A stretch of DNA of 20,357 nucleotides from a virus, in IMG/VR virus record IMGVR_UViG_3300017991_000454, positions 1-20,357 of that record; one strand, 5' to 3'. The number at the start of each line of letters is the position of its first letter. Position 1 is the stretch's first letter. This document shows, piece by piece, positions 1 through 6,960 of this stretch. The position numbers were made by a program, and so were the translations under genes. The notes under the pieces were generated by a model, which worked only from the letters and a program-made list of their open reading frames with translations, was not told the DNA's origin and ran no database searches.

Positions 1-2
1 CA

Positions 3-116
3 AAATGGTGGAATCCGCTGACATGGTCTGATAAAAGTGTTGCAATCGAAGAACACCCCGATATGGTGGACGCAGAAGGTCACAAACTACCTGATATGGA
101 GGATGATAATGAGTGA
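3..116 (+). CDS. 3' end of an upstream gene (partial, unknown)
   Basis: A frame open from the left edge ends at TGA 114-116 and gives 37 residues with a tryptophan-rich beginning (WWNPLTW) and a very acidic end (DMEDDNE). No start lies in the window, so the gene begins upstream. The other two + frames close within 30 bases, which favours this one. Its position before TerS suits a small early-to-packaging boundary gene, but nothing in the fragment shows a function. Being short, it could also be a chance open frame. Confidence 0.4.
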   Translation, partial: KWWNPLTWSDKSVAIEEHPDMVDAEGHKLPDMEDDNE

Positions 117-173
117 GAAGAAAGAGGTATAATGACCCATGATAAAATTTCCTGTAAAAATGGATAACTTCCT

Positions 174-734
174 ATGAAAAAACCAATGCGAGCAAATAAG
201 GTTGCGGCGGTCTGCAAGCGACATAAAACCATGAAGGCGGCAGCAGCAGAACTTGGCATTACAGATCGTCAATTGCGCAACTATAAACAGAAATACCCAT
301 CAGTGGCAAAAGCCATTCTGCAAGGGCGCAAGATCAAAGGTGACCCGCGTGGCAGAAAAAAGAAGTTTGGCGGTGATGAAGATAAAAAGCGACTGATCGA
401 AGCTGTATTCAAACACCGGGCAGTGATCACACCGATTGCAAAAGAATTAGGCGTTGTGTACCAGACCATCAAAAACTATTATGAGAACGATGAAGAAGTA
501 CAACAAGCGGTTGTGGATGCAAACGCAGGAATTCTTGATCTGGCAGAACAGGGATTGTATAGGAAATTGGAGGCTGAAGATTTGCGTGCAATTACGTATG
601 TGCTGGACAGGAAAGGCAAAGACAGGGGTTACACCACAAGAATTGAAAACGTGATCACAGAAAAACCGGCGAAAGGTTACGTTGACGTTTCTCCTGATGA
701 TTGGGATGATGAAGATGACAAAACCGAAAATTGA
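174..734 (+). CDS. terS: terminase small subunit (TerS-like DNA-binding protein)
   Basis: 186 residues. TerS recognises the packaging site on phage DNA and hands it to the large terminase. The N-terminal 45 residues read as a helix-turn-helix (AAAELGITDRQLRNY), and a second similar unit follows near residues 80-105 (IAKELGVVYQTIKNYY). Around residues 115-155 is a helical stretch ending in AITYVLDRKGKDRGY, a pattern I recognise from the C-terminal part of many phage small terminases. The last 15 residues are acidic. The ATG at 174 has no good Shine-Dalgarno site; a 12-codon open frame (139-177) ends in an ATGA overlap with it, so coupled initiation is possible. Position two genes before TerL supports the call. 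The double HTH could also belong to another phage regulator, but that is less likely. Confidence 0.75.
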   Translation: MKKPMRANKVAAVCKRHKTMKAAAAELGITDRQLRNYKQKYPSVAKAILQGRKIKGDPRGRKKKFGGDEDKKRLIEAVFKHRAVITPIAKELGVVYQTIKNYYENDEEVQQAVVDANAGILDLAEQGLYRKLEAEDLRAITYVLDRKGKDRGYTTRIENVITEKPAKGYVDVSPDDWDDEDDKTEN

Positions 735-1107
735 GCTTGGCGCAGCCGCAATGAAACATCTGCAACAATCGCTGAAGGGCGTGGAGCAGGAAAGCGCAGA
801 AGAAAGGCGATTGCGTACAATCAGGGAATGGATGGATGAACACAAGTGGTCAAGTGGCATGTGGTTGAAGTATTGTGCTGAATCAATTGCAGAGAATTTT
901 GGCAATGTGCATGTGCAAAATGGCGTTGTGTTGGTTTCTATTGGTGATAGCATGAGGAACAAGGCGATTATTCACGCGATGAAAGATAACGCAGTGCTGT
1001 GGTCAAAGGTGTGGCGTGGCAGTATGTCAGGTGGCGTGTACATCTTTGCAACCAGCGAATATGACCCGAACAAAACACAGATCAGAGTTGTGATTGAGGA
1101 TAATTGA
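706..1107 (+). CDS. hypothetical protein between TerS and methyltransferase
   Basis: About 133 residues from ATG 706; ATG 709 and ATG 715 are equally possible, and the frame is open back to a TTG at 682. The start lies inside the end of terS (overlap about 20-30 bp) with no clear ribosome site, so translation probably depends on terS. I do not recognise the family. The N-terminal third is charged and helical (VEQESAEERRLRTIREWMDE); the C-terminal two thirds alternate in a beta-like way (VHVQNGVVLVSIGD, GGVYIFATSEYD, TQIRVVIEDN), so a small alpha/beta fold is likely. No signal peptide or membrane segment. Location suggests a role tied to packaging or the neighbouring methyltransferase, but this is only context. 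Confidence 0.75.
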   Translation: MMKMTKPKIELGAAAMKHLQQSLKGVEQESAEERRLRTIREWMDEHKWSSGMWLKYCAESIAENFGNVHVQNGVVLVSIGDSMRNKAIIHAMKDNAVLWSKVWRGSMSGGVYIFATSEYDPNKTQIRVVIEDN

Positions 1108-1119
1108 GGCGAAAGAGGA

Positions 1120-1551
1120 ATGAGCGACAAATATAAACTGTATCAGGGCGATTGCCTTGACATAATGCCGACGTTGGGAAAAGTGGATGCGGTGATTACT
1201 GATCCGCCCTATGGGATAAATTATCAGTCCGCCAGGCGGACTGATTCAGAGAGATTTGATGTTCTGGATGGCGACGATTTTGCTCCTACAATGTGGATCA
1301 AGATAGCATCTGATATAACATCTGATACATCTTGCTTGTTTATGTTTAGCAGGTGGGACACCGCAGAAGAATTCAGAAAACCAATTGATGTGTATTGGAA
1401 GTTGCAATCTCAAGTAATTTGGGATAGAGGCAATCATGGTCTTGGTGATTTAAAAAACAGTATGCGCCAATGCACGATAATTGCTGGTTTGCTACAAGGG
1501 GAGATTATCAATTTCCCGGCAAAAGACCGAAGTCTGTTTACAGAAGTATGA
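1120..1551 (+). CDS. DNA methyltransferase, N-terminal part (frame-split)
   Basis: 143 codons. Residues 1-112 are the first half of a beta-class amino-methyltransferase (N6-adenine or N4-cytosine): catalytic motif IV DPPYG lies near residue 28 ([14 protein letters not shown]), followed by the target-recognition region and the conserved [15 protein letters not shown] stretch. From residue 114 the frame loses similarity and ends at TGA 1549-1551; the expected continuation ([11 protein letters not shown], then the SAM-binding FMGSGTT) is in the -1 frame. The switch point is an A AAA AAC heptamer at 1452-1458, in phase. GAGG at 1106-1109 is 10 bases before the ATG. If read through by -1 slippage the product would be 224 residues, a normal length for small phage methyltransferases. 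Either programmed frameshifting, a real inactivating indel, or a homopolymer sequencing error explains the break. Confidence 0.8.
   Translation: MSDKYKLYQGDCLDIMPTLGKVDAVITDPPYGINYQSARRTDSERFDVLDGDDFAPTMWIKIASDITSDTSCLFMFSRWDTAEEFRKPIDVYWKLQSQVIWDRGNHGLGDLKNSMRQCTIIAGLLQGEIINFPAKDRSLFTEV
1452..1458 (+). other. in-phase slippery heptamer at the methyltransferase frame break
   Basis: The zero-frame codons TTA AAA AAC place the bases A AAA AAC exactly in the X XXY YYZ phase of -1 slippery sites, and a -1 slip continues into the frame that holds the rest of the methyltransferase. A weak SD-like GGTGA (1444-1448) is only 3 bases upstream, closer than usual for a stimulator. I find no strong hairpin within 5-10 bases downstream. 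The same run of six A is also a typical place for an indel or a base-calling error. Confidence 0.4.
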
Positions 1552-1793
1552 GATTGTCTGGTGGAAATCTTGAACACCCAACTAAAAAGCCTATCGAGCT
1601 AATGAAAATGATAATTCTTGATTTAACCAAAGAAAACGACCTAATCCTTGACCCATTCATGGGCAGTGGCACAACAGGCGTGGCGTGCATGGAAACCGGG
1701 CGCAGGTTCATTGGCATTGAGAAAGAACCGAAGTATTTTGAGATCGCAGAGAAGCGCATCAAGAACGCTGCTGCACAGGAAATAATGTTTTGA
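1470..1793 (+). CDS. DNA methyltransferase, C-terminal part (frame-split)
   Basis: 107 codons from ATG 1470; the homologous frame extends back to CAG 1458, where it meets the N-terminal half. It carries the HPTKKPIEL motif and then the SAM-binding motif I as [20 protein letters not shown] near residues 62-81, followed by [17 protein letters not shown]. Motif order (DPPY first, FxGxG last) is that of beta-class enzymes related to HinfI-, CcrM- and YhdJ-type methyltransferases; the target sequence cannot be read from this. No ribosome-binding site precedes 1470, so independent initiation is unlikely. It overlaps the TTG start of terL (TGA 1791-1793 against TTG 1790-1792). Phage orphan methyltransferases usually protect phage DNA from host restriction; no restriction enzyme gene is seen in the window. 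Confidence 0.8.
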   Translation: MHDNCWFATRGDYQFPGKRPKSVYRSMRLSGGNLEHPTKKPIELMKMIILDLTKENDLILDPFMGSGTTGVACMETGRRFIGIEKEPKYFEIAEKRIKNAAAQEIMF

Positions 1794-3076
1794 GCGCACC
1801 AACCAAACAAACCACGTATAAACCGCTGAACTGGCAAATCCCGGCATGGAAGTGCAAAGATTTCACCATGCTATTGACTGGTGCGGCTGGCGGTGGAAAG
1901 TCAAGGTGTGGTCTTGAACGATTACACGCGCAGATGTTGAAATACCCGAATTCGACTGGCATCATGGGGCGTAAGGACAGATCGAGCGCGAATAAATCCA
2001 TTGTGCCATTCATGCGGTATACGGTGCAGGGTGATACAGATTGGGGTGTGTATAAAAAGACTGACAATGTGTTTGAGTATAACAATGGCTCGCAGTTGTG
2101 GGTGTTTGGCATGAAGGGCGAAGATCAGCGTGAAGCATTGCGTTCAATCGGCAAAACGGGTGCGGTTGATTTTGCGCTGCTGGAAGAAGCGAACAAGTTT
2201 TCCGAAGATGATTATCAAGAGGTCATCGGGCGTATGCGTGGTACTGCTGCCGGATGGCAACAGATCACATTGATGACAAACCCTGACGCACCTAATCATT
2301 GGATAAAGAAACGGTTGATTGATGCTGGTGAAGCGGCTGTGTTCTATTCCAGACCAGAGGATAACCCATACAATCCGAAATCGTATATTGAAAACCTGCA
2401 AAAGCTGACAGGCGTTTTCCGGTTGCGAATGTGGGAAGGCAAATGGGTGCAGGCTGAAGGCGCGGTTTATCCTGAATATGATGTTGCGAAACACCTGGTT
2501 GACTATAAGGATTTCTGGTGGGATAAGACTGGGCGGCATATTGTGGCGATTGACTTTGGTTACACAAATGCCTTTGTTGCGAGTTTGTATTACATAGATC
2601 GTGATGGGAAGATGTATAATGTGAAAGAAGTGTACATGACAAATCGGATTGTTGAAGATCATGTGCCAGCAATAAAGCGCATGATTCAAGACGTGAAGGT
2701 TGAAGCGTGGATTTGTGACCATGATGCTGAAGATCGTGCTACACTGGAAAAGCACTTGAAGATAACAACCATCCCGGCAATGAAATCAGTAATGATGGGC
2801 ATCAGCGCAGTGAAGCAGAGATTGAACGAAGAAAGATTGTTTTTTGTGCGCGGTGCGGTTGATCAGATTGATCAAGAATTGGAAATGAAAAAGAAACCAA
2901 CAGCAACGATTGATGAAATAGACGGTTACAGGTGGAGCGATAAGAAACAAGACACGCCGGTCAAAGAAGATGATCATGGCGTGGATGCGTGCAGATATGG
3001 CATTGCATATATCGACAAGGTTGGTCAGAATATAATTGAGATACAACCGCACGCCACGATTGAAAGGTATACGTGA
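1790..3076 (+). CDS. terL: terminase large subunit (ATPase-nuclease)
   Basis: 428 residues. The packaging motor: an N-terminal ATPase pumps DNA into the prohead through the portal and a C-terminal RNase H-like nuclease cuts the concatemer. Visible motifs: Walker A GAAGGGKS at 31-38; Walker B with catalytic acids in DFALLEEAN at about 127-135; coupling motif LMTNP at 161-165; nuclease acids at D255 (VAIDFGYTN), D310/D312 (ICDHDAED) and D394-D399 (DDHGVDA). Length is normal for the family. The start is TTG 1790, 9 bases after AGGA (1777-1780) and overlapping the methyltransferase stop; no ATG lies nearby. It is followed by a 1-bp overlap (TGATG) with the next gene. Confidence 0.95.
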   Translation: MSAPTKQTTYKPLNWQIPAWKCKDFTMLLTGAAGGGKSRCGLERLHAQMLKYPNSTGIMGRKDRSSANKSIVPFMRYTVQGDTDWGVYKKTDNVFEYNNGSQLWVFGMKGEDQREALRSIGKTGAVDFALLEEANKFSEDDYQEVIGRMRGTAAGWQQITLMTNPDAPNHWIKKRLIDAGEAAVFYSRPEDNPYNPKSYIENLQKLTGVFRLRMWEGKWVQAEGAVYPEYDVAKHLVDYKDFWWDKTGRHIVAIDFGYTNAFVASLYYIDRDGKMYNVKEVYMTNRIVEDHVPAIKRMIQDVKVEAWICDHDAEDRATLEKHLKITTIPAMKSVMMGISAVKQRLNEERLFFVRGAVDQIDQELEMKKKPTATIDEIDGYRWSDKKQDTPVKEDDHGVDACRYGIAYIDKVGQNIIEIQPHATIERYT

Positions 3077-3432
3077 TGGAATTCGGAACATGGAAACATG
3101 TGGTTTGGGAGAAATCAGAAGGGGTGTATATATTGGCTGAAGCCGATTATGATGAGGATGGCAATTTGTGTGGGTGTTATCCTGCAAACATAATGGGCAA
3201 TTCTGTTGAGAAATTACAGCAAACATTAGGTGCGATGTATGCGGCAACTGAACAGCCTATAATTCCACACGATGTAGAATTTAAGCAGTATGATCTTGAA
3301 AACGCAGCAAAGATGACAAAAGAGCAATTTGAAGAATTTGTTGATGTGTTGAATGATAATCAAGATTTAGATATTGAAGATATAAAACGAATGGCGAATT
3401 TGGATGATTTATTTGATGAAAGCGATGAATGA
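3076..3432 (+). CDS. hypothetical acidic protein between TerL and portal
   Basis: 118 residues from ATG 3076, which shares one base with the terL stop and sits 8 bases after AAAGG (3063-3067); a GTG at 3073 is the alternative start. The first half appears beta-rich (HVVWEKSEGVYILAEADYDEDG), the second half is acidic and helical (MTKEQFEEFVDVLNDNQDLDIED) and ends DDLFDESDE. No known motif, signal peptide or membrane segment. Small genes at this place vary widely among siphoviruses. The 16-bp palindrome described separately begins on its stop codon. Confidence 0.8.
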   Translation: MEFGTWKHVVWEKSEGVYILAEADYDEDGNLCGCYPANIMGNSVEKLQQTLGAMYAATEQPIIPHDVEFKQYDLENAAKMTKEQFEEFVDVLNDNQDLDIEDIKRMANLDDLFDESDE

Positions 3433-3445
3433 TGAACGTTCATCA
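3430..3445. repeat. 16-bp perfect palindrome, copy 1
   Basis: TGATGAACGTTCATCA is its own reverse complement. This copy covers the stop codon of the preceding gene and the gap before the portal ribosome site (AAAGGAAAAG from 3446). Identical copies lie at 6579-6594 and 13128-13143, and a one-mismatch copy at 18025-18040. It may be an operator or another protein-binding site. Confidence 0.6.
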
Positions 3446-3461
3446 AAAGGAAAAGTGAACT

Positions 3462-4997
3462 ATGGCAAATGATAATTCAGGACTTATAGCATCTGCACTG
3501 GAAAAGACCGCACCGGCACTTGCGCAGTCTGTTGATGCGCGTGGCAGCTTTCAAGACGCTGCACGCGTGCGCGGTGCAAGGGTGCAAATATTCAGAGATT
3601 ATGTGAATGGTGATCACCGGGCAGACATCACGCAGGATATGAAAGAAATGTTGCGGATTGATGGTGATGACACAGCACAGATGAACCAATTTAATGACAA
3701 CTATTGTGCCATTGTGGTGAACAAGATGGCATCGCGGTTGCATGTTGGCGAATTCAATACCAAAGAAGAAGCAGCACAGGCGTTCATTGCGGAAACGATT
3801 GAGCGCAACAAATACCCGGCGATTGAAGGCAAGATGTTCAGGGGTGCGGTACGTGATGGTGACAGTTACATTTTGACCGCTGAAAAGGTTATAGATGAGG
3901 AAAAAGGCATAAGCGATATTATATGGCAGTCCGAACCAGCATATAACGGGTTTTCCGGCATTTATGCAGTGTTCGATATTCAGACACAGCAACCAGTGTG
4001 GGCGTGTAAATTGTGGTCTGATGCTGATGTGCAGGATATACCAGAAATCGGCGAAGAAGATGATCAGATTGTGAAGGTGACGGCCTACACAAAAGACAGC
4101 ATTCACTATTTCGCGGGCTTGGCGAATGGCGATGAAGTCACACCGATGGTTGGCGAAGATGGAAAGCCAGCGGTTGAACAGTGGAATGCAAGCGCATTGC
4201 CTGTTGTGCATTTCGTGAATCAGGCTGATAACTATACCGGGTTTGGTGAAAGCGAATTAAAGATTGCTATACCGCTTCAGGATGTGCTAAACCGCACGCT
4301 GCATTCAATGGTGATGGCATCAGAACTGGCAGCGTTCAAAATTTACTGGTCAATTGGTATTGCCATTGACAAAAGCGGTATCACACCCGGTTCTGTGATC
4401 AATCTTATTTTGAAGGACAGCAACGGTGAAGCGGTCACGCAGATCACCGAAGCACAGGCTGAATTCTTGAAAGCGGTGAAGGTGGGCGAATTTGGCGAAA
4501 CTGATATTACACAATACACTAATCAGATCGACCAGCTTGTGCGTGAAATCTCGCAGGTCACAGAAACACCCATCTATGGCGTGACAACACAAGGCAACCT
4601 GTCTGGTGAAGCGCTGAAACAGCTTGAAATTGGTTTGATTGGCAAGGTTGAAAGATTCCAGCGTGAAAACGAAGATGCGGTGAAACATCTAATAAAACTG
4701 ACCGCTGAATTGCGAAACAAGCATATAACCAATACGCCAAAGGTTGAAGATTTATCGCTGATGTGGAAACCAGCAGAAATCATTGACGTTGGTGCAAAGG
4801 TGGCTGTTCTGGTTGGATTGCGCAAAGATGCGCAAGGTTTATTCACCGATAAATTTTACCGGGCAAAGATTGGTCAACTGCTGGAAATGACAAGTGCGGA
4901 TATTAAAGAACAAAACGAATTGATGCAGGCAAGCGCGGTGGCAAACCAACTGCTGTTCAGCGGTGCTGGTGGCACTGTGCCGGAAGGGTTAATCTAA
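3462..4997 (+). CDS. portal protein (SPP1 gp6-like)
   Basis: 511 residues. Portal proteins form the dodecameric ring at one capsid vertex that nucleates assembly, admits DNA and joins the tail. The order TerL, portal, Mu F-like minor head protein is diagnostic. Features that fit: an N-terminal FRDYVNGDHRADI and IVVNKMASRLHVGEF region, the central PVVHFVNQADNYTGFGESEL segment, and the helical stem/clip region with DVLNRTLHSMVMASELAAFKIYW and TETPIYGVTTQGNLSGEALKQLE (about residues 275-395), typical of SPP1-type portals. The end is helical and polar. The ATG has a strong AAAGGA site, and the 19 bases up to and including it nearly match those before the tail tube gene, consistent with high expression. 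Confidence 0.92.
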   Translation: MANDNSGLIASALEKTAPALAQSVDARGSFQDAARVRGARVQIFRDYVNGDHRADITQDMKEMLRIDGDDTAQMNQFNDNYCAIVVNKMASRLHVGEFNTKEEAAQAFIAETIERNKYPAIEGKMFRGAVRDGDSYILTAEKVIDEEKGISDIIWQSEPAYNGFSGIYAVFDIQTQQPVWACKLWSDADVQDIPEIGEEDDQIVKVTAYTKDSIHYFAGLANGDEVTPMVGEDGKPAVEQWNASALPVVHFVNQADNYTGFGESELKIAIPLQDVLNRTLHSMVMASELAAFKIYWSIGIAIDKSGITPGSVINLILKDSNGEAVTQITEAQAEFLKAVKVGEFGETDITQYTNQIDQLVREISQVTETPIYGVTTQGNLSGEALKQLEIGLIGKVERFQRENEDAVKHLIKLTAELRNKHITNTPKVEDLSLMWKPAEIIDVGAKVAVLVGLRKDAQGLFTDKFYRAKIGQLLEMTSADIKEQNELMQASAVANQLLFSGAGGTVPEGLI

Positions 4998-4998
4998 A

Positions 4999-6156
4999 AT
5001 GGCAGAGCCTTTGACCTTGCAGGAATACATAGCAAAAGTGCTTGACAGTGGTTATAACGCGACTGCTGGCACGATGCTGAAACAGATTGCCACAATCAGC
5101 AATCAGCAAGGTTCACAGATGCAGCGTGCATTGTCTGCGCTGGATGATGAAGCGCAAGTGCTTGATGAAGCTGGCGAATTGTTCACAAAGAATAATGAGC
5201 AATTGAGAAGCGCGCTGTCAGCATATTCCGGCGTGACGCTGGCAGCACAGACGCTAATTGGTGGAAACGATAATGCAATACAGAATTCAGGCGTTATCGT
5301 AGCACCGCAAGCGGTTACAGCGAAAGTGTGGCAGCAGATCACAGCGCAGATGCTGGAAGCTGGAATGAACCCGATTCAATCAGCACAGCGAACGGTGTTC
5401 ATGGATGCGCTGGTTGACGCTGGCATTCAATGGGGTTTTCCATCTGGCACTGACTTTGTTGAAAACTTTGTTGATTCACCGCAATGGATTGCGCGCCTTG
5501 AGTCATGGGGTGAAGGGTATGCAGACCTTACCAGAAATACCATATTGCAGGGCGTTGAACAGGGTTTGAATCCAAAGACGATTGCAGGCACAATGCGCCA
5601 ACACGCGCAGAACATACCAACATGGGCTGCTGAAAGCCTGACCAGAACATTGCAATTGACTTCATACCGGAATGCATCAGCAGCAATGGAACAGATCAAT
5701 GGTCAATTCATCGGTAAGAAAATCAGGGTTGCAAAGCTGGATGATCGAACCTGCCTGACCTGTGTGGCTTTGCATGGTACTGAAGTGCCTGTTGGTCAAG
5801 AAGTGCAAGATCACGCCAATGGCAGATGCGATGCAATCTATGTGCCTGCTGGCGGCGCAATGCCAACGGTGATGCAGGCTGACAGTAAACCGGGTGAGCG
5901 TAATTTTGTGAAATTCCAAACTGGTGAAGAATGGTTTGCAGGATTGCCGGAAAGCAGGCAAGCGCAACAGGTTTCATTTGCCAAAACACCAGCGAAATTC
6001 AACGCATACAAAGACGGTAATCCGCTTTCCTCTTTTGTTGGAAAGTATGATGATAGCGTATTCGGCGAACAGCCGATTGAATTGAGCCTGAAGAAAGCGT
6101 TGGGCGCAAACAAGGGCGCATCGTATTACATGGCGAATCAGGACAAAGATGAATGA
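4999..6156 (+). CDS. minor head / head morphogenesis protein (Mu gpF-like, SPP1 gp7-like)
   Basis: 385 residues. These proteins sit inside the prohead with the portal and assist head assembly or DNA ejection. The N-terminal 130 residues are helical; residues 170-235 hold the family's IAGTMRQHAQNIPTWAAESL and LTSYRNASAAM helices. The signature follows: KLDDRTCLTCVALHG with C252 and C255, then DHANGRCDAIYVPAGG with H272 and C277, a probable zinc site. C-terminal EEWFAGLPESRQAQQVSF is also seen in relatives. GGAAGGG ends 10 bases before the ATG, which follows the portal stop by one base. The end overlaps the next gene by 8 bp (ATGAATGA). Confidence 0.88.
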   Translation: MAEPLTLQEYIAKVLDSGYNATAGTMLKQIATISNQQGSQMQRALSALDDEAQVLDEAGELFTKNNEQLRSALSAYSGVTLAAQTLIGGNDNAIQNSGVIVAPQAVTAKVWQQITAQMLEAGMNPIQSAQRTVFMDALVDAGIQWGFPSGTDFVENFVDSPQWIARLESWGEGYADLTRNTILQGVEQGLNPKTIAGTMRQHAQNIPTWAAESLTRTLQLTSYRNASAAMEQINGQFIGKKIRVAKLDDRTCLTCVALHGTEVPVGQEVQDHANGRCDAIYVPAGGAMPTVMQADSKPGERNFVKFQTGEEWFAGLPESRQAQQVSFAKTPAKFNAYKDGNPLSSFVGKYDDSVFGEQPIELSLKKALGANKGASYYMANQDKDE

Positions 6157-6346
6157 AATTGAGTTTGATGAGCTAAACGGAAAAATGCAAAGATATGTAA
6201 GATGGTTTCAGTCACGTGGTTGTGATCTGAAAATGTGTTTTGACGATGGTGCTGGCTATCAATCCGCACAACTGTGGATGCAGTATGATAATGTGATATT
6301 GCTTGAATACCAGCAAGGAAAGATAACGGTGATTATTGATGAATGA
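6149..6346 (+). CDS. small hypothetical protein
   Basis: 65 residues. It starts in an ATGAATGA overlap with the minor head gene, 5 bases after AGGA (6140-6143), and ends in an identical ATGAATGA overlap with the following gene. The sequence is mixed: a basic helix (KMQRYVRWFQSRGCDLKM) then beta-like strands (YDNVILLEYQQGKITVIIDE). No recognised family. The tight coupling on both sides supports real translation. Confidence 0.7.
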   Translation: MNEIEFDELNGKMQRYVRWFQSRGCDLKMCFDDGAGYQSAQLWMQYDNVILLEYQQGKITVIIDE

Positions 6347-6500
6347 ACTGAACGAAAAACAAAAGAAATTCCTGATGGCATTACGGCAAGGTTTATTGCT
6401 GATCGTGGATGCGATTGAATCTTACGTTGGCATGGACATGCGTACAGCAGAAGTGCGCAAGGTTCTGAAGGCGTTGCAAAAACAGGGAAAACGTGTATAA
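6339..6500 (+). CDS. 53-residue hypothetical protein
   Basis: 53 residues from ATG 6339 to TAA 6498-6500. It overlaps the previous gene by 8 bp with the same ATGAATGA junction, and GGTGA (6328-6332) lies 6 bases before the start. The protein is helical and basic: a hydrophobic central helix (FLMALRQGLLLIVDAIESYVGM) followed by a basic helix (RTAEVRKVLKALQKQGKRV). Short helical proteins of this type occur beside head genes in other phages, but I cannot assign a role. A promoter-like pair (6474-6501) lies within its last codons, and a terminator follows at 6539-6573, closing the packaging/head transcript. Confidence 0.7.
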   Translation: MNELNEKQKKFLMALRQGLLLIVDAIESYVGMDMRTAEVRKVLKALQKQGKRV

Positions 6501-6501
6501 T
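6474..6501 (+). promoter_or_regulatory. promoter-like pair at the end of the 53-residue gene
   Basis: TTGCAA (6474-6479) and TATAAT (6496-6501) are separated by 16 bases. Transcription would begin near 6508 and reach the terminator at 6539-6573, giving an RNA of about 65 bases with no usable reading frame. The -35 overlaps coding sequence, so chance occurrence is possible. Confidence 0.35.
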
Positions 6502-6538
6502 GTAATTACCTCTTGGGTTCTCCTTATTATTGGTAGAC

Positions 6539-6573
6539 AAAAAACCGCCTGTGACTCCTTCAGGTGGTTTTTT
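6539..6573 (+). terminator. intrinsic terminator after the portal/minor head gene cluster
   Basis: Stem arms 6539-6551 and 6561-6573 pair over 13 positions (A6, then CCGCCTG with CAGGTGG, one G-U), with a 9-base loop and a T6 tail. The A-rich left arm makes it potentially bidirectional. It separates the head cluster from the moron-like island. Confidence 0.8.
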
Positions 6574-6578
6574 GCGTG

Positions 6579-6594
6579 TGATGAACGTTCATCA
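6579..6594. repeat. 16-bp perfect palindrome, copy 2
   Basis: TGATGAACGTTCATCA, identical to the copies at 3430 and 13128. It is intergenic, 5 bases after the terminator and 46 bases before the -35 of the promoter at 6641, a plausible place for a regulator. Confidence 0.6.
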
Positions 6595-6598
6595 TTCT

Positions 6599-6618
6599 TA
6601 GAACATAATAGAACGTAA
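6599..6618 (+). repeat. tandem 10-bp direct repeat carrying GAAC half-sites
   Basis: TAGAACATAA at 6599-6608 is followed directly by TAGAACGTAA at 6609-6618. Both contain GAAC, the half-site of the neighbouring palindrome (GAACGTTC core). It lies 22 bases before the -35 at 6641. Confidence 0.45.
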
Positions 6619-6640
6619 TATTAGAGATTGTGCAAACCCC

Positions 6641-6668
6641 TTGACTTGTGGGTACAATCATGTATAAT
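6641..6668 (+). promoter_or_regulatory. sigma70-type promoter for the zinc-ribbon gene
   Basis: TTGACT (6641-6646), a 16-base spacer, and a consensus TATAAT (6663-6668). The start site would be near 6675, leaving a leader of about 44 bases before the ATG at 6719. The palindrome and GAAC direct repeats lie just upstream. Confidence 0.75.
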
Positions 6669-6718
6669 ATAGATAGTTGAACGCAGAACACTAACAAACG
6701 AATAAATGAGGTGACCAA

Positions 6719-6886
6719 ATGTATAACGAAAATAATCACATCTATGCTGAATGCCCTGACTGCGGTGAAAACACACTGGTAAACGCAGATAATCCCGAAG
6801 AACTTTACTGCGAAAATGGTTGTTGCGAAGGCGAAATTATCTTTGCACTACACCCCAATTATGTACCCGCAAACGGTTATTATTAG
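6719..6886 (+). CDS. 55-residue zinc-ribbon-like protein (moron-like)
   Basis: 55 residues, ATG 6719 to TAG 6884-6886, with an excellent GAGGTGA site (6708-6714) and its own promoter and terminator. Cysteines C12-x2-C15 (CPDCG), C31, C35 and C36 suggest a small zinc ribbon; the rest is acidic (NPEELYCENG, CCEGE) and ends in a tyrosine-rich tail. An independently transcribed small gene set among late head genes is the classic organisation of a moron, a gene expressed apart from the lytic programme. What it does (host transcription, anti-defence or other) cannot be told from the sequence. Confidence 0.75.
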   Translation: MYNENNHIYAECPDCGENTLVNADNPEELYCENGCCEGEIIFALHPNYVPANGYY

Positions 6887-6894
6887 CCAAACAG

Positions 6895-6917
6895 ACCGCC
6901 GGAAGGCGGTTTTTTTG
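6895..6917 (+). terminator. intrinsic terminator after the zinc-ribbon gene
   Basis: ACCGCC, loop GGAA, GGCGGT (6895-6910), then T6 (6911-6916). It is a perfect 6-bp GC-rich stem starting 8 bases after the stop codon. Confidence 0.85.
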
Positions 6918-6929
6918 TTTAAGATAGTG

Positions 6930-6935
6930 TATAAT
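6930..6935 (+). promoter_or_regulatory. -10 element for the 61-residue gene
   Basis: A consensus TATAAT, 25 bases before the ATG at 6961. The position expected for a -35 falls in the T-run of the preceding terminator and does not resemble TTGACA. The location between a terminator and a gene with a strong ribosome site favours a real promoter. Confidence 0.45.
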
Positions 6936-6960
6936 AAAAATAAACTGTGAGGTGATAAAA

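Noticed and set aside
128-133. TATAAT before terS as a promoter
   Set aside because: No -35-like hexamer or extended -10 at a proper distance; kept only as a remark in the mini-ORF finding.
2144-2755. 203-codon open frame on the - strand, and 3477-4211 (244 codons) on the - strand
   Set aside because: Both lie opposite the strongly supported terL and portal genes, are rich in Cys/His/Phe/Ile as expected from a complement, and have no plausible motif; they are shadows.
2857-2876. Repeated TGATCA units near the end of terL as a binding site
   Set aside because: They are ordinary codons for DQIDQE, and GATC is common throughout the window.
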